A stretch of 64,000 nucleotides of DNA from Candidatus Epulonipiscioides gigas (GCA_001983555.1 LJHE01000011.1:1-64000); one strand, 5' to 3'. Counted from the first letter of the stretch, positions 7,474 to 16,975 are shown. The notes: a model not told the origin generated them from the letters alone. A program made the numbers and translations.

Positions 7474-9603
7474 ATGGATTTTCAAAATTTAAAATTGGGT
7501 GATGATTCTTATCCAAATATGACCCTTGGCATGCATGTTGAGGATAACGATAATAAAGAAAGAGCTACTGTTCGTGTTTTTTGTCCTGATGCTAAAGAGG
7601 TTATGGTAGTAAATAAAAATAATCAACGGGCATATCCTTTACCAAGTTTAGGCGAAGGAATTTTTTATGGCTCTCTTGGAAAATGTAAAAATAAGTTTCC
7701 ATATTATTTAAGATTTATAGGTCATAATAACACTACCTGGGAAGGCGAAGACCCATATGCCTTTTCGGATCCCGTTGATAAAAATGTTTTAAAGACATTT
7801 AGGGATGAAGAATATATTTATTCTGCTGATATTTTAGGTAGTCGACTAATACAAATTGATGATGTAAATGGCTGTATTTTTAGAGTATTTGCACCTAATG
7901 CAAAAAGGGTTAGTGTGATTGGTGATTTTAATAATTGGGACGGCCGTCGTCATATGTTAACTAAACTTTCCGATTCTGGTATTTTCTCAATTTTTGTACC
8001 TAATCTTACTGCTAATGATTTATATCAATACGAAATTAAAACTCATAATAATGAGCTACTTTATAAAGCAGACCCATATGCAAAACATTTTGGGGATAAA
8101 CCCAAAAAGCATAGTTTACCATATGATCCATTTAGTTATGTTTGGAATGATTTTGATTATCTCAAAAGTACTGAGAATGTGAATAATAGAAATAAACCCA
8201 TTAATATTTATGAAGTTCATATTGGCTCTTGGAGATTTGATAATAATGGAAATGCTCTTAGTTATATGGAACTTGCGAATCAGCTAGTTAACTATGTAAG
8301 AGATATGAATTATACGCATGTAGAATTTATAGGAATATTAGAGCATCCTTTTGATGGTTCATGGGGATATCAAGTTACAGGATTTTTTGCTCCTACAAGT
8401 AGATATGGGACACCCGACGAATTTAAACATTTAGTAGATTGTTTTCACCAGAATGGCATTGGTGTAATTTTAGACTGGGTTCCAGGTCATTTCCCAAAAG
8501 ATGCATTTGGACTTGAATTTTTTGATGGCACAAAGCTCTATGAAAGAGAAGGTGAGCATCCAGAATGGGGGACTTTATTATTTGATTATTATAAAAGAGA
8601 AGTTAAAAATTTCTTGTTATCTAGTGCTTATATGTGGCTTAATGAATTTCATATTGATGGATTACGTGTTGATGCTGTAGCTTCTATGTTATATGGTGGA
8701 AATCTTTCAAATACGCATCCTGATATGACTGCAGCTACATTTTTACAAGAATTAAATAAGATGGTGAGACATATTTTTCCCTTTAAACTTATGATTGCAG
8801 AGGATTCTAGCACTTGGGGAGGCGTGACAGTTCCTGTTGAATATGGTGGTCTTGGATTTGATTTTAAGTGGGATTTGGGCTTTATGCATGATACACTTAA
8901 TTTTATGAAAACAGAATATGACTATCGTGGAGAAGCTTTAAATAAAATGACTTTTAGTTTTAATTATATGTATAATGAGCATTATTTATTGCCAATATCT
9001 CATGATGAGGTTGTTCACTGCAAAAGTCCTTTAATATATAAAATGTGTGGTGATTTCTGGCAAAAGTTTGCAAATGTACGTGCATTGTTTGCATTAATGT
9101 ACACTCATCCTGGTAAAAAGCTTCTTTTTATGGGTAGTGAAATAGGTCAAACACAAGAATGGATTGAGAAAAATCAACTTACTTGGGATTTATTAAAATA
9201 TCCAGAACATCAAGGGCTTCAACGCTATTGTAGAGATTTAAATTATTTGTATAAAACTACTCCTGCTCTTTATCATGATGAAAATATAGGAGAAACTTTT
9301 GACTGGATAAATGGCGATAATAAGGAAAGTTTAGTTGTATCTTATATTAGACGAACTTTTGAAGAAGAAATTATTGTTGTAGTGAACTTTTCATTACATC
9401 CGCATATGGGTTATAATATAGGCGTAGCAAAATCTGGAACGTATCGAGAAATATTTAATAGCGACAAAGCAGAATATTGCGGGAGTGGTGTAGTAAACTT
9501 AAATGATATTGAATCTATGCCAGATAGCTGTCAATATAAAGATAATCGTATTGTGCTTGATATTCCACCACTCGGAGCAACTATTTTAAAAAAAATTGAT
9601 TAA
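7474..9603 (+). CDS. glgB: 1,4-alpha-glucan (glycogen) branching enzyme
   Basis: GlgB cuts alpha-1,4-glucan chains and rejoins them as alpha-1,6 branches during glycogen synthesis. The protein has 709 residues. A CBM48-like N-terminal domain (FRVFAPNAKRVSVIGDFNNWDG) is followed by a GH13 barrel with the four conserved regions: DWVPGHFPKD, GLRVDAVASMLY (nucleophile Asp400), the acid Glu443 in AEDSS, and SHDEVVH (Asp511). The ATG at 7474 is chosen because AAGGAGGA lies just upstream; an in-frame ATG at 7366 overlaps the spoIIIA terminator. No other glycogen genes are adjacent. Clostridia often store glycogen before sporulation, but a link here is only positional. Confidence 0.93.
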   Translation: MDFQNLKLGDDSYPNMTLGMHVEDNDNKERATVRVFCPDAKEVMVVNKNNQRAYPLPSLGEGIFYGSLGKCKNKFPYYLRFIGHNNTTWEGEDPYAFSDPVDKNVLKTFRDEEYIYSADILGSRLIQIDDVNGCIFRVFAPNAKRVSVIGDFNNWDGRRHMLTKLSDSGIFSIFVPNLTANDLYQYEIKTHNNELLYKADPYAKHFGDKPKKHSLPYDPFSYVWNDFDYLKSTENVNNRNKPINIYEVHIGSWRFDNNGNALSYMELANQLVNYVRDMNYTHVEFIGILEHPFDGSWGYQVTGFFAPTSRYGTPDEFKHLVDCFHQNGIGVILDWVPGHFPKDAFGLEFFDGTKLYEREGEHPEWGTLLFDYYKREVKNFLLSSAYMWLNEFHIDGLRVDAVASMLYGGNLSNTHPDMTAATFLQELNKMVRHIFPFKLMIAEDSSTWGGVTVPVEYGGLGFDFKWDLGFMHDTLNFMKTEYDYRGEALNKMTFSFNYMYNEHYLLPISHDEVVHCKSPLIYKMCGDFWQKFANVRALFALMYTHPGKKLLFMGSEIGQTQEWIEKNQLTWDLLKYPEHQGLQRYCRDLNYLYKTTPALYHDENIGETFDWINGDNKESLVVSYIRRTFEEEIIVVVNFSLHPHMGYNIGVAKSGTYREIFNSDKAEYCGSGVVNLNDIESMPDSCQYKDNRIVLDIPPLGATILKKID

Positions 9604-9623
9604 TTTAGATTATAAAGTGCTTT

Positions 9624-9651
9624 AAGGCTGCTCTACAGGAGCGGCTTTTTT
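9624..9651 (+). terminator. Intrinsic terminator after glgB
   Basis: A GCTGCTC/GAGCGGC stem with one G-T wobble and a TACAG loop is followed by a run of T residues, about 20 bases after the glgB stop. Confidence 0.85.
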
Positions 9652-9674
9652 ATTGAATTTGATAAAAAATATAC

Positions 9675-9697
9675 AAAAGAGCCTTGTTATGAGCTCT
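9675..9697 (-). terminator. Short hairpin terminator of the minus-strand binding-protein gene
   Basis: Read on the minus strand, AGAGC and GCTCT form a 5-bp stem followed by TTTT, just after the stop codon at 9705. The stem is short, so confidence is moderate. Confidence 0.55.
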
Positions 9698-9704
9698 CTT
9701 GTTA

Positions 9705-11342
9705 TTATTTAGTTGTCTCGTTATATTGTTGTTGATAAATTTCTAGGTATCTAGCTAAACCAATATTATTAAGCTCTGCTAAATAGCTATCCCAGTTTTC
9801 ATCAATATCAAGTTTTCCAGTTACAAACTCAGCAAATACTTGATCAAAATAAGTATTAAGAACTTGTTCTATATCTATTAATTCTCGAGATTCTTCAGTA
9901 TCAAAACCTAGTGGTGGAACAAGTAAAGATGGATCTGGTTGATATGGTACATATTTATCATTAGTTTCATTATATAAAACAACTTCAATATCATCTGGTT
10001 CTGATTTAAACTGTAGTTCTTGGTCATCTGGTCTAAACCAAGGACCCAATTGATTCCAATATCTACCACCTTTTTCAGTATTATTTGTTACGCGAATAAA
10101 TTTAGCAGGTTCTCCAATAACATTTAAATCACCTTCATTTGCTGCTATATAATCAATACCTAATTCGCCTTCAAGATTATGTTGGAATAAATCATTATCT
10201 TTACCTGTAAACATTAAGTCCCAAGCACGTATAACAGCCTCTGGACTTTCGCAAGATTCACTAATAGAAAGTACCATGTTTCCGTAGTCTGGATATAAAA
10301 TAGCATTTCTAGTACCGTCTGGTCCTTCCAGAGGAGCTAATGCAGCATAATCTAGCCACCTGTCAGAGTCACCTATAGTTAGAAAAGAAGCAATAGAACC
10401 ACCAGTAGAACTCCCTAAAATATTATCTCCAGGATTATTTCCAATTTGTTGTAATTGCTGTGAATTTTGAGTAAAGTATAATTCATCTAGCAAACCTTCT
10501 TCATATAGACTGTTTAAATATTTAACACCTTCTTTAAATCCTTCTGTAGTTCTTGAATAAATGAGCTCACCATTATCTACATACATAAACTTAGATTGAT
10601 TGCTATAATATGTAAAGCTATTTAGTAAAAAGTAATGTGCAGCAGTATTCCAACCGTTTAATGAACCAGTAAGAGGAATTTCATCATTGGGATCACCATT
10701 ACCATTTGCATCTTGTTTTTTGAATGCACGCAAAATATCTGTATATTCATCAATAGTTTGTGGCATTTTAAGTCCTAGATTTTCAAGCCATTTTTCATTA
10801 ATCCACATTTTATATGCAGATGACATATGCATAGCAGTTCCAATAGTTGGCAAAGAATAAATATTACCATCAAGCATTGTAACATTTTGTTTAACTAGAG
10901 GTTTAGCGTCTAAGGCTTTTTTAATATTAGGACCATATTCTTCAATTAAATCATTGAGCGGAATAATTATTCCTTGCTCTGCGTATAAAAGTTGTTCAGA
11001 TGGTGACCAATAGTGCTCGAGAATTACATCAGGATAAGAACTACTTGTCATGAGCGTATTTAGCTTTATTTGTCTATCAGCTCCAGGTACTTCTTGATAA
11101 TTAAATGTAATTCCCGTTTCTTCTGCAAATCTAGCTGAGAGTGTATTTTCTGTAGGGTCATAAGTTGAAATGCCACCTCTTAAAGGTGCAAAAACATCAA
11201 TAACTAATTCTGAGCCTTCTTTAACAATTGGATATGTACCATTTTCCGTAAGTATTGTTGAGATATCAGTATTATCGTTAGCACTACTACAGGCAGTGAG
11301 CATAAAAGAACATGAAAGTAATGCAATTAATTTTTTATTCAT
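9705..11342 (-). CDS. Extracellular solute (sugar)-binding lipoprotein, orphan
   Basis: This is a binding lipoprotein of the LplA/CUT1 class, which captures oligosaccharides outside the membrane for an ABC importer. It has 545 residues. A signal peptide ends in the lipobox LTAC (lipidated Cys18). The segment DANGNGDPNDEIPLTG is the Asp/Asn-rich, probably calcium-binding loop common in this family. No permease or ATPase gene is adjacent, so it is an orphan and must use a transporter elsewhere or act in sensing. It is only distantly similar to the pair at 33.8-37.0 kb. TTAGGAGA precedes the ATG and a strong promoter lies about 100 bases upstream. Confidence 0.88.
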   Translation of the reverse strand: MNKKLIALLSCSFMLTACSSANDNTDISTILTENGTYPIVKEGSELVIDVFAPLRGGISTYDPTENTLSARFAEETGITFNYQEVPGADRQIKLNTLMTSSSYPDVILEHYWSPSEQLLYAEQGIIIPLNDLIEEYGPNIKKALDAKPLVKQNVTMLDGNIYSLPTIGTAMHMSSAYKMWINEKWLENLGLKMPQTIDEYTDILRAFKKQDANGNGDPNDEIPLTGSLNGWNTAAHYFLLNSFTYYSNQSKFMYVDNGELIYSRTTEGFKEGVKYLNSLYEEGLLDELYFTQNSQQLQQIGNNPGDNILGSSTGGSIASFLTIGDSDRWLDYAALAPLEGPDGTRNAILYPDYGNMVLSISESCESPEAVIRAWDLMFTGKDNDLFQHNLEGELGIDYIAANEGDLNVIGEPAKFIRVTNNTEKGGRYWNQLGPWFRPDDQELQFKSEPDDIEVVLYNETNDKYVPYQPDPSLLVPPLGFDTEESRELIDIEQVLNTYFDQVFAEFVTGKLDIDENWDSYLAELNNIGLARYLEIYQQQYNETTK

Positions 11343-11440
11343 ATAAATTCTCCTAATTTAAGATAAAATGTTTATACATAAACTAATATATGCGTAATAA
11401 TAAATTGTATTAAGTATATATTGTTGTCTAATTATTATTA

Positions 11441-11469
11441 AGTATATAAAAAAGAAATAATATTGTCAA
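11441..11469 (-). promoter_or_regulatory. Sigma-A promoter of the orphan binding-protein gene
   Basis: On the minus strand TTGACA (11464-11469), a 17-base spacer and TATACT (11441-11446) form a near-consensus promoter. The leader to the ATG would be about 90 bases. Confidence 0.7.
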
Positions 11470-11506
11470 CATATTTTAATATTTTGATATTTTTTTTCAT
11501 TATATC

Positions 11507-11535
11507 TTATCAAAATTTAATTTATATGTTATACT
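11507..11535 (+). promoter_or_regulatory. Possible sigma-A promoter of the AI-2E-type gene
   Basis: TTATCA, a 17-base spacer and TATACT precede the gene. The implied leader is only about 14 bases, so the Shine-Dalgarno site would sit at the very 5' end; hence the modest confidence. Confidence 0.4.
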
Positions 11536-11555
11536 CACAATTAGGAGGTGATTTT

Positions 11556-12812
11556 TTGCGGAAGTTTTTAGATTTAAAATATTTCAAAATTTCTATTTAT
11601 TCAATTTTAGTAGTAGCCTGTTCTATATTGGTATACAGAATATCATCTAGTACTGATAACTTTATGCCTAAAATTTTTGAAATATTAGTACAAATAAGAG
11701 CTATTTTTTCATCCGTAGCAGCTGGATTTATAATTGCCTATCTTATGAATCCATCTATGAATTTTTTTGAAAGACATTTATGTAAAGTTTTTGGTGCCGG
11801 GTCTATGACAGCTAAAAAAAGCAAACGAATTAGGCGATTTTCAATAGGATTGGTATATTTAATTTTCTTTGGAGCAATTTATCTTTTTATTATATTTTTG
11901 GGTCCACAATTAGTAGAAAATATTTCTTTTGTAATTAAAAATGTTCAAGCTAATATTAATACTATTACTTTATTTGTTAATGATGTTGAAGGATATATTG
12001 CAGTTAATTTTCCTATAATCCCGAAAGATGTCATAAACGATGCGTTTAATATAATTGATATAAATTCTATTTTTGATTTTATAATAGAAGGATTAAATAC
12101 AATAACAAAAACTTTAATTTCTAGTACAGTAACTTTATTAAAACTTTTTTTAGATGGAATAATTTCTTTTATGGTTGCTATGTATGTGCTTAGTCAAAAA
12201 GAAACTTTTGTAAACGGTGGAAAACGATTTGTTTATGCATCATTTAAAAAAGAAACAGCTCAAAGAATTATAGATTTAGTTAGAGAAGCTCATTTTATGA
12301 TGATACGTTTTTTTGTGGGCAAATCATTAGATTCTTTTATAATAGGAGTAATTTGTTTTGTCGGCTTGTGGCTTATGAAAAATCCGTATGCGTTGCTACT
12401 TTCTTTAATTGTTGGAATTTTTAATATGATTCCATACTTCGGACCATTTATTGGTGGTATTCCAGCTATATTAATTACACTGTTTGAAGGATTTCTTCCA
12501 GCTTTGATGGTAGCAATATTTATTCTATTGTTACAACAATTTGACGGCTTATATCTAGGACCTAAAATTCTTGGTGATTCTCTTGGTATTACCCCGTTTT
12601 GGATTATTGCAAGTGTAACTATAGGCGGTAAACTTTATGGTGCAGTCGGAATGTTTATTGCCTGTCCAATAATTGCTCTTATGATTTTAATATGCAATAG
12701 ATGGATAGAAAAACGGTTAAAAGATAATAAAGTATATTTGCCTAAGCTAGAAGCTGATAAAATTATTTTAGACCCCACCCCGCCATATAAAACACTTGAA
12801 CTTAAGAAATAA
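11556..12812 (+). CDS. AI-2E/PerM-family (YtvI-like) membrane transporter
   Basis: This belongs to the AI-2E transporter (PerM, UPF0118) family of polytopic membrane proteins. Substrates vary in the family and include Na+/H+ antiport and signal export, so none is assigned here. The protein has 418 residues with about eight hydrophobic segments. The conserved C-terminal block with NMIPYFGPFIGGIPA and a following FDGLYLGPKILGDSLGITPFW stretch is clear. The start is TTG at 11556 because AGGAGGTGA lies 7 bases upstream; the upstream in-frame ATG at 11463 would put the promoter inside the gene. Its 3' end overlaps the convergent acetyltransferase gene by 11 bases. Confidence 0.88.
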   Translation: MRKFLDLKYFKISIYSILVVACSILVYRISSSTDNFMPKIFEILVQIRAIFSSVAAGFIIAYLMNPSMNFFERHLCKVFGAGSMTAKKSKRIRRFSIGLVYLIFFGAIYLFIIFLGPQLVENISFVIKNVQANINTITLFVNDVEGYIAVNFPIIPKDVINDAFNIIDINSIFDFIIEGLNTITKTLISSTVTLLKLFLDGIISFMVAMYVLSQKETFVNGGKRFVYASFKKETAQRIIDLVREAHFMMIRFFVGKSLDSFIIGVICFVGLWLMKNPYALLLSLIVGIFNMIPYFGPFIGGIPAILITLFEGFLPALMVAIFILLLQQFDGLYLGPKILGDSLGITPFWIIASVTIGGKLYGAVGMFIACPIIALMILICNRWIEKRLKDNKVYLPKLEADKIILDPTPPYKTLELKK

Positions 12813-13260
12813 CTTTTTTTTCGTACTCGAACATATTATAATGACATTGCTCCATACCAATGCTAAGATATGTTTTATGGGCAACTTTATTTTCAATTTC
12901 TGCATACAAGCGAATTCCACAAGAGTTTTCGCTTGTATCACATATCTGTTTTACTTTTCTATATAATGCACTAAACACACCTTGTTTTCTATAATTTTTA
13001 TCTACATACACACTTTGAATCCAATAAAATAAGCCACATCGCCAGTCGCTCCATTCAAAAGTATACATGAGTTGTCCAACTACATTTCCATCAATTTCTG
13101 CAAGATAGTAAACACCATTTTCAGGATTTTCAAGTAAATATTTTACACCTTTTGTAAGAATATCTCTATCTAATATTTTTTCTTCAGTTTCTTTTGCTAA
13201 AGCTAAATTAAAGTCTACAATGATTTGATAATCTGTTTTTGTTGCTTTTCTAATAGTCAT
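12802..13260 (-). CDS. GNAT-family N-acetyltransferase
   Basis: A 152-residue single-domain GCN5-related acetyltransferase, which moves an acetyl group from acetyl-CoA to an amine. The fold signs are the N-terminal IRKATKTDYQIIVDF, the central strand YYLAEIDGNVVGQLMYTFEW, the acetyl-CoA loop VDKNYRKQGVFSALY (R-x-x-G-x-x-S form of the Q/R-x-x-G-x-G/A motif) and the C-terminal RLYAEIENKVAHKTYLSIGM. The substrate cannot be read from sequence. GAGGTAC precedes the ATG. Its last 11 bases overlap the end of the convergent upstream gene. Confidence 0.88.
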   Translation of the reverse strand: MTIRKATKTDYQIIVDFNLALAKETEEKILDRDILTKGVKYLLENPENGVYYLAEIDGNVVGQLMYTFEWSDWRCGLFYWIQSVYVDKNYRKQGVFSALYRKVKQICDTSENSCGIRLYAEIENKVAHKTYLSIGMEQCHYNMFEYEKKVIS

Positions 13261-13332
13261 GTACTGTACCTCAAATTCTATATTTTATCTTACAAATTAT
13301 ATGGAATTAAAATTTAAAAAACAAGGGTGGCG

Positions 13333-13361
13333 TTGATACAATTTTTTTTAAGTGATATAAT
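13333..13361 (+). promoter_or_regulatory. Sigma-A promoter of lepA
   Basis: TTGATA, a 17-base spacer and a perfect TATAAT end 31 bases before the lepA start codon. Confidence 0.8.
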
Positions 13362-13392
13362 AGAAAAAATAATTATTTTGAAAGGAAATACA

Positions 13393-15198
13393 ATGACAAA
13401 ACAAGAAAAAATACGAAACTTTTGCATAATTGCTCATATAGATCATGGAAAAAGTACTCTTGCAGATCGTATAATACAGATGACAGGAACACTTACAGAA
13501 AGAGAAATGCAAGCTCAAGTTCTTGATAATATGGATTTAGAAAGAGAACGAGGAATTACGATTAAATCTCAAGCAGTTAGGCTTATATATAAAGCTAAAG
13601 ATGGAGAAGAATATATTTTTAATTTAATAGATACGCCAGGTCATGTAGACTTTAATTATGAAGTTTCAAGAAGCCTTGCAGCTTGTGAAGGAGCAATTTT
13701 AATTGTAGATGCTGCACAAGGAATAGAAGCTCAAACACTGGCTAATGTGTATCTTGCGTTAGAAGCAGATCTTGAAATAATGCCTGTAATCAATAAAATT
13801 GATTTGCCAAGTGCTGACCCTCAAAATGCAAAATCTCAAATAGAAGATATAATAGGTCTTGATGCATCGAGTGCTCCACTAATTTCAGCTAAAAATGGCA
13901 TAAATATTGAAGACGTATTAGAACAAATTGTAAAAGTGATTCCAGCACCTAAAGGTGATTTAAATGCACCTTTAAAAGCATTAATTTTTGATTCACTTTT
14001 TGACCAATATAAGGGAGTAATAATATTTTGTAGAATTAAAGAAGGACAAATTACAAAAGGACAACGTATTAAAATGATGGCAACAAAAGCAGAATTTGAA
14101 GTTGTTGAAGTCGGTTATTTTGGAGCAGGAGTATTTAGACCTACTACAAGTTTAAAAGCTGGTGAAGTTGGATATGTTACAGCAAGTATTAAAAATGTTA
14201 AAGATACAAGTGTTGGTGATACCATTACAGATGCTCAAAATCCAGCCGCTACAGCACTACCTGGATATAAAAAAGTAAATCCGATGGTATATTGTGGGCT
14301 TTATCCTGCTGATGGAGCAAAGTATGGAGATCTTCGTGACAGTTTAGAAAAATTACAATTAAATGACGCTGCTTTAAGTTTTGAACCAGAAACATCTGTA
14401 GCTCTGGGATTTGGATTTAGATGTGGATTTTTAGGGCTATTGCATATGGAAATAATTCAAGAAAGACTTGAACGAGAATATAATTTAGACCTTGTTACAA
14501 CAGCTCCAAACGTAATATATAAAGTTCATAAAACTAATGGAGAAGTCATTGATTTGTCAAATCCTGCCAATTTACCTGACCCCTCAAATATAAAATATAT
14601 GGAAGAACCAATGGTACTGGCCAAAATTATGGTACCTGCAACTTATGTAGGAGCTGTCATGGATCTTGCTCAAGAAAGACGTGGAATATATCTTGAAATG
14701 GAATATATTGAAGAAACTAGAGCTGTAATTTCTTATGAACTTCCACTAAATGAAATTATATATGATTTTTTTGATGCTTTAAAATCAAGAACAAAAGGAT
14801 ATGCTTCTTTTGATTATGAATTAAGTGAATATCAAGAATCAAAACTAGTGAAACTGGACATATTAGTAAATAAAGAAATGGTAGATGCTCTGTCATTAAT
14901 TGTGCATGAAAGTAGTAGTGTTGCCAAAGGTCGTAAAATAGTCGAAAAATTGAGAAAAGAAATTCCAAGACATTTATTTGAAATTCCTATTCAAGCTGCA
15001 ATTGGTAACAAAGTTATTGCTCGTGAAACAATTTCTGCTATGCGAAAAGATGTATTAGCAAAATGTTATGGCGGAGATATAAGCCGAAAAAGAAAGTTGC
15101 TTGAAAAACAAAAAGAAGGTAAAAAGCGTATGCGTCAAGTTGGAAATGTAGAAGTTCCGCAATCAGCATTTATGAGCGTACTAAAATTAGATGAATAA
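13393..15198 (+). CDS. lepA: Elongation factor 4, ribosomal back-translocase GTPase
   Basis: LepA/EF4 is a ribosome-bound translational GTPase that can move a wrongly translocated ribosome backwards and aids 30S biogenesis. The protein has 602 residues, the normal length. The GTPase motifs are clear: AHIDHGKST (G1), RERGITI (G2 region), DTPGHVDF (G3), NKIDLP (G4). The LepA-specific C-terminus with [21 protein letters not shown] is complete. The ATG at 13393 follows AAAGGAAA; the longer frame from TTG at 13327 would include the promoter. It is followed by repeat DNA, so it is probably monocistronic (hemW, a common neighbour, is absent). Confidence 0.97.
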   Translation: MTKQEKIRNFCIIAHIDHGKSTLADRIIQMTGTLTEREMQAQVLDNMDLERERGITIKSQAVRLIYKAKDGEEYIFNLIDTPGHVDFNYEVSRSLAACEGAILIVDAAQGIEAQTLANVYLALEADLEIMPVINKIDLPSADPQNAKSQIEDIIGLDASSAPLISAKNGINIEDVLEQIVKVIPAPKGDLNAPLKALIFDSLFDQYKGVIIFCRIKEGQITKGQRIKMMATKAEFEVVEVGYFGAGVFRPTTSLKAGEVGYVTASIKNVKDTSVGDTITDAQNPAATALPGYKKVNPMVYCGLYPADGAKYGDLRDSLEKLQLNDAALSFEPETSVALGFGFRCGFLGLLHMEIIQERLEREYNLDLVTTAPNVIYKVHKTNGEVIDLSNPANLPDPSNIKYMEEPMVLAKIMVPATYVGAVMDLAQERRGIYLEMEYIEETRAVISYELPLNEIIYDFFDALKSRTKGYASFDYELSEYQESKLVKLDILVNKEMVDALSLIVHESSSVAKGRKIVEKLRKEIPRHLFEIPIQAAIGNKVIARETISAMRKDVLAKCYGGDISRKRKLLEKQKEGKKRMRQVGNVEVPQSAFMSVLKLDE

Positions 15199-15234
15199 AA
15201 CTAATAGTTCTCTCTACCGTTAATTGAAGTTGTC

Positions 15235-15328
15235 AGCTCCCCAAAACCCAACCGCCTCTAAAGAGGACACCTCCCCTGAACCCTTCCGTCAGCTAAAGCT
15301 GCCACCTCCCCTTAAAAGGGGAGGCTAT
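15235..15328. repeat. Dispersed palindromic intergenic repeat, copy 1
   Basis: Two modules are seen. The first holds ACCGCCTCT-AAAG-AGG-CACCTCCC. The second starts CCGTCAGCTAAAGCTGCCAC and continues into a 9-bp inverted repeat CCTCCCCTT/AAGGGGAGG. Both modules recur in altered order at 41.34-41.43 kb, and a short part of the second recurs at 49.95 kb. They are much richer in G+C than the surrounding DNA. Confidence 0.8.
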
Positions 15329-15449
15329 CAAGCAAACACAAATATGGAGCATTACTTAAAATTCAATAGCTAAAGTCAATCGTCATATAAAGTTACCGTT
15401 TACTAGTAGTCCCCCCTTTTTGAACGGAACCCGATTTATTGGATAGGTT

Positions 15450-16268
15450 TTAATTCGTATATAATGTGGACTTATTCCTAAATTGATTAGGGGTTAGTCC
15501 TTTTAACTTAACTTTAATTCTTTCATTATTATAATAATTCATATATTTATCAATTGCAATAGTTAGTTCATCAATAGATTTATAAATATTTTCTTTATTA
15601 TAAAACATTTCACTTTTCATAATGCCAAAAAAGCCTTCCATAAGTCCATTATCAATGCTATTTCCTTTTCTTGACATACTTTGAATAATTCCATAACTAG
15701 ATAATACTTTTTGATAACTATTATGTTGATATTGCCACCCTTGGTCTGAATGAAATACTAATCCACTATAATCAGCTTTATCTTTTAGAGCTTTTTCTAA
15801 CATATCTTTTATTTGTTTTAAATCAGCTGTTTTTGATACATTGTATGAAACAATATATCTTCCATAAGCATCTAATATAGGTGATAAATAAAGTTTTTCA
15901 CCCTTTAAATTAAATTCTGTTACATCTGTGAACCATTTTTGATTTGGTCCTGTAACTTCAAAATCTCGTTTAATATGATTATTTGCTATCTTACCAATAG
16001 TACCTTTATAAGAAGAATATTTACGTTTTCTTCTAGTTATTGCTAGTAGCCCTTCTTTCTTCATAAGTCTTAATACTTTTTTATGGTTTACATTAAAACC
16101 TCTATTTTTTAATTCAAGAGTTATTCTTCTATAACCATATAACATCTTATTTTTAATAGCTATATCTTTTATCTCACTTATAATGTCAATATTTTTAATA
16201 TCTTTATCCTGTCTATTTCTTATTTCATAGTAGGTTGAACGTGGTATCTTAGCTATCTTAAGAAGCAT
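15450..16268 (-). CDS. IS3-family transposase OrfB, DDE integrase domain
   Basis: This is the catalytic part of the transposase. An HTH_21-type region (residues about 40 to 95) is followed by an rve integrase core. The catalytic triad is visible: Asp in WFTDVTEF, Asp in VFHSDQGWQYQ and Glu in GLMEGFFG, with exactly 35 residues between the second and third (DD35E). The nominal 272-residue frame starts at an ATG, but the reading frame stays open upstream through QQKVIIIDELRAKYPLK, so the working protein is probably an OrfA-OrfB fusion made by -1 frameshifting. It looks intact. Confidence 0.92.
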   Translation of the reverse strand: MLLKIAKIPRSTYYEIRNRQDKDIKNIDIISEIKDIAIKNKMLYGYRRITLELKNRGFNVNHKKVLRLMKKEGLLAITRRKRKYSSYKGTIGKIANNHIKRDFEVTGPNQKWFTDVTEFNLKGEKLYLSPILDAYGRYIVSYNVSKTADLKQIKDMLEKALKDKADYSGLVFHSDQGWQYQHNSYQKVLSSYGIIQSMSRKGNSIDNGLMEGFFGIMKSEMFYNKENIYKSIDELTIAIDKYMNYYNNERIKVKLKGLTPNQFRNKSTLYTN

Positions 16269-16306
16269 TTTTAATGGGTATTTAGCTCTTAACTCATCAA
16301 TTATTA

Positions 16307-16804
16307 TTACTTTTTGCTGTTTTGAGCAAGAGCTTTCAACTTTTTTAAATATTCATTCTCAGCTTTCAAATATAAAATTTCTTCTTTTAAATATAAATTT
16401 TCTTCTTTTACATTTTTTTCTATACTTTTTGGTGTATTTGTAGCTTTAATAGTCTTTTTCATTGAGAAGCTCCTCTTATTATCTTTTTTAAGAGTATTCC
16501 CATTTTTTAGATAATATTTCACCCAGTTGCTTAAAATGCTATCAGAACTAAATCCAAGTTCAATAGCTACTGACTTGATACTATCTCCATCTACTAAAAT
16601 ACGATTAATTGCTTGTTCTTTAAATTCGTCTAAATATATTTTTCTTTTTGTTGGTTTTACTATTTCTAATCCATGATAATCTATCAATCTAATTAAATAT
16701 TTTATATCAGATTTATGAACTTTAAATCTACTAGATATACTGTTGATAGTTTCACCTGTTTTTCGTCTCGTGTATATCTCTACTTTATTTTCATATGTCA
16801 ACAT
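16307..16804 (-). CDS. IS3-family OrfA, helix-turn-helix DNA-binding protein
   Basis: The 165-residue OrfA has two helix-turn-helix units (about residues 6 to 50 and 60 to 105; the second has QAINRILVDGDSIKSVAIELGFS) that bind the IS ends, then a leucine-zipper-like region (NLYLKEEILYLKAENEYLKKL, about 136 to 156) for oligomerisation. It ends AAA-AAG-TAA; the A-rich CAAAAAG heptamer is the likely -1 slippage point that joins it to OrfB. Confidence 0.9.
   Translation of the reverse strand: MLTYENKVEIYTRRKTGETINSISSRFKVHKSDIKYLIRLIDYHGLEIVKPTKRKIYLDEFKEQAINRILVDGDSIKSVAIELGFSSDSILSNWVKYYLKNGNTLKKDNKRSFSMKKTIKATNTPKSIEKNVKEENLYLKEEILYLKAENEYLKKLKALAQNSKK
16310..16316 (-). promoter_or_regulatory. 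Candidate -1 frameshift site joining OrfA and OrfB
   Basis: On the minus strand the heptamer C-AAA-AAG sits directly before the OrfA stop codon. A shift of -1 here enters the OrfB frame, which is open. A/AAG-type slippage is established in IS3-family elements. Confidence 0.6.
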
Positions 16805-16924
16805 AACTTCACCCTTTATTTCGTCTGGACTTATGGGCTCAGTTCAGACTCCTGAAAAACTAAAATATTTAAATATAGTATTTGCATCCTTAAATTTTAT
16901 TATTACCAAAAAAGTCTATTTAAA

Positions 16925-16975
16925 CTTGATATCAAAAGACTTTTTCAGTGGCTTCATTAAAAGTGTGGACTATAG
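16925..16975. repeat. Dispersed intergenic repeat, module shared with 41.44 kb
   Basis: A 26-base stretch at 16925-16950 (it contains GATATCAAAAGACTTTTTCA) is identical to 41438-41463, and the next 25 bases are similar (a TTAAAAGTG core). Here it lies just right of the insertion sequence. Confidence 0.8.

Larger units (their letters stand above)
15421..16846 (-). mobile_element. IS3-family (IS150-group) insertion sequence
   Basis: The element of 1,426 bases carries orfA and orfB on the minus strand. Its ends are imperfect inverted repeats beginning TGAACGGAACCC at 15421 and, on the other strand, TGAACTGAGCCC ending at 16846. The 5'-TG ends fit the IS3 family. I see no matching target duplication (flanks TTTT and GACT), so the insertion is old or its ends rearranged. 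Both open frames look intact. Confidence 0.85.

Noticed and set aside
12802-12812. 11-base overlap of convergent genes as an antisense control device
   Set aside because: Such short convergent overlaps are common in compact genomes and no further signal supports regulation.
15417-16850. Target site duplication of the IS
   Set aside because: The flanking bases TTTT and GACT do not match at any nearby offset.
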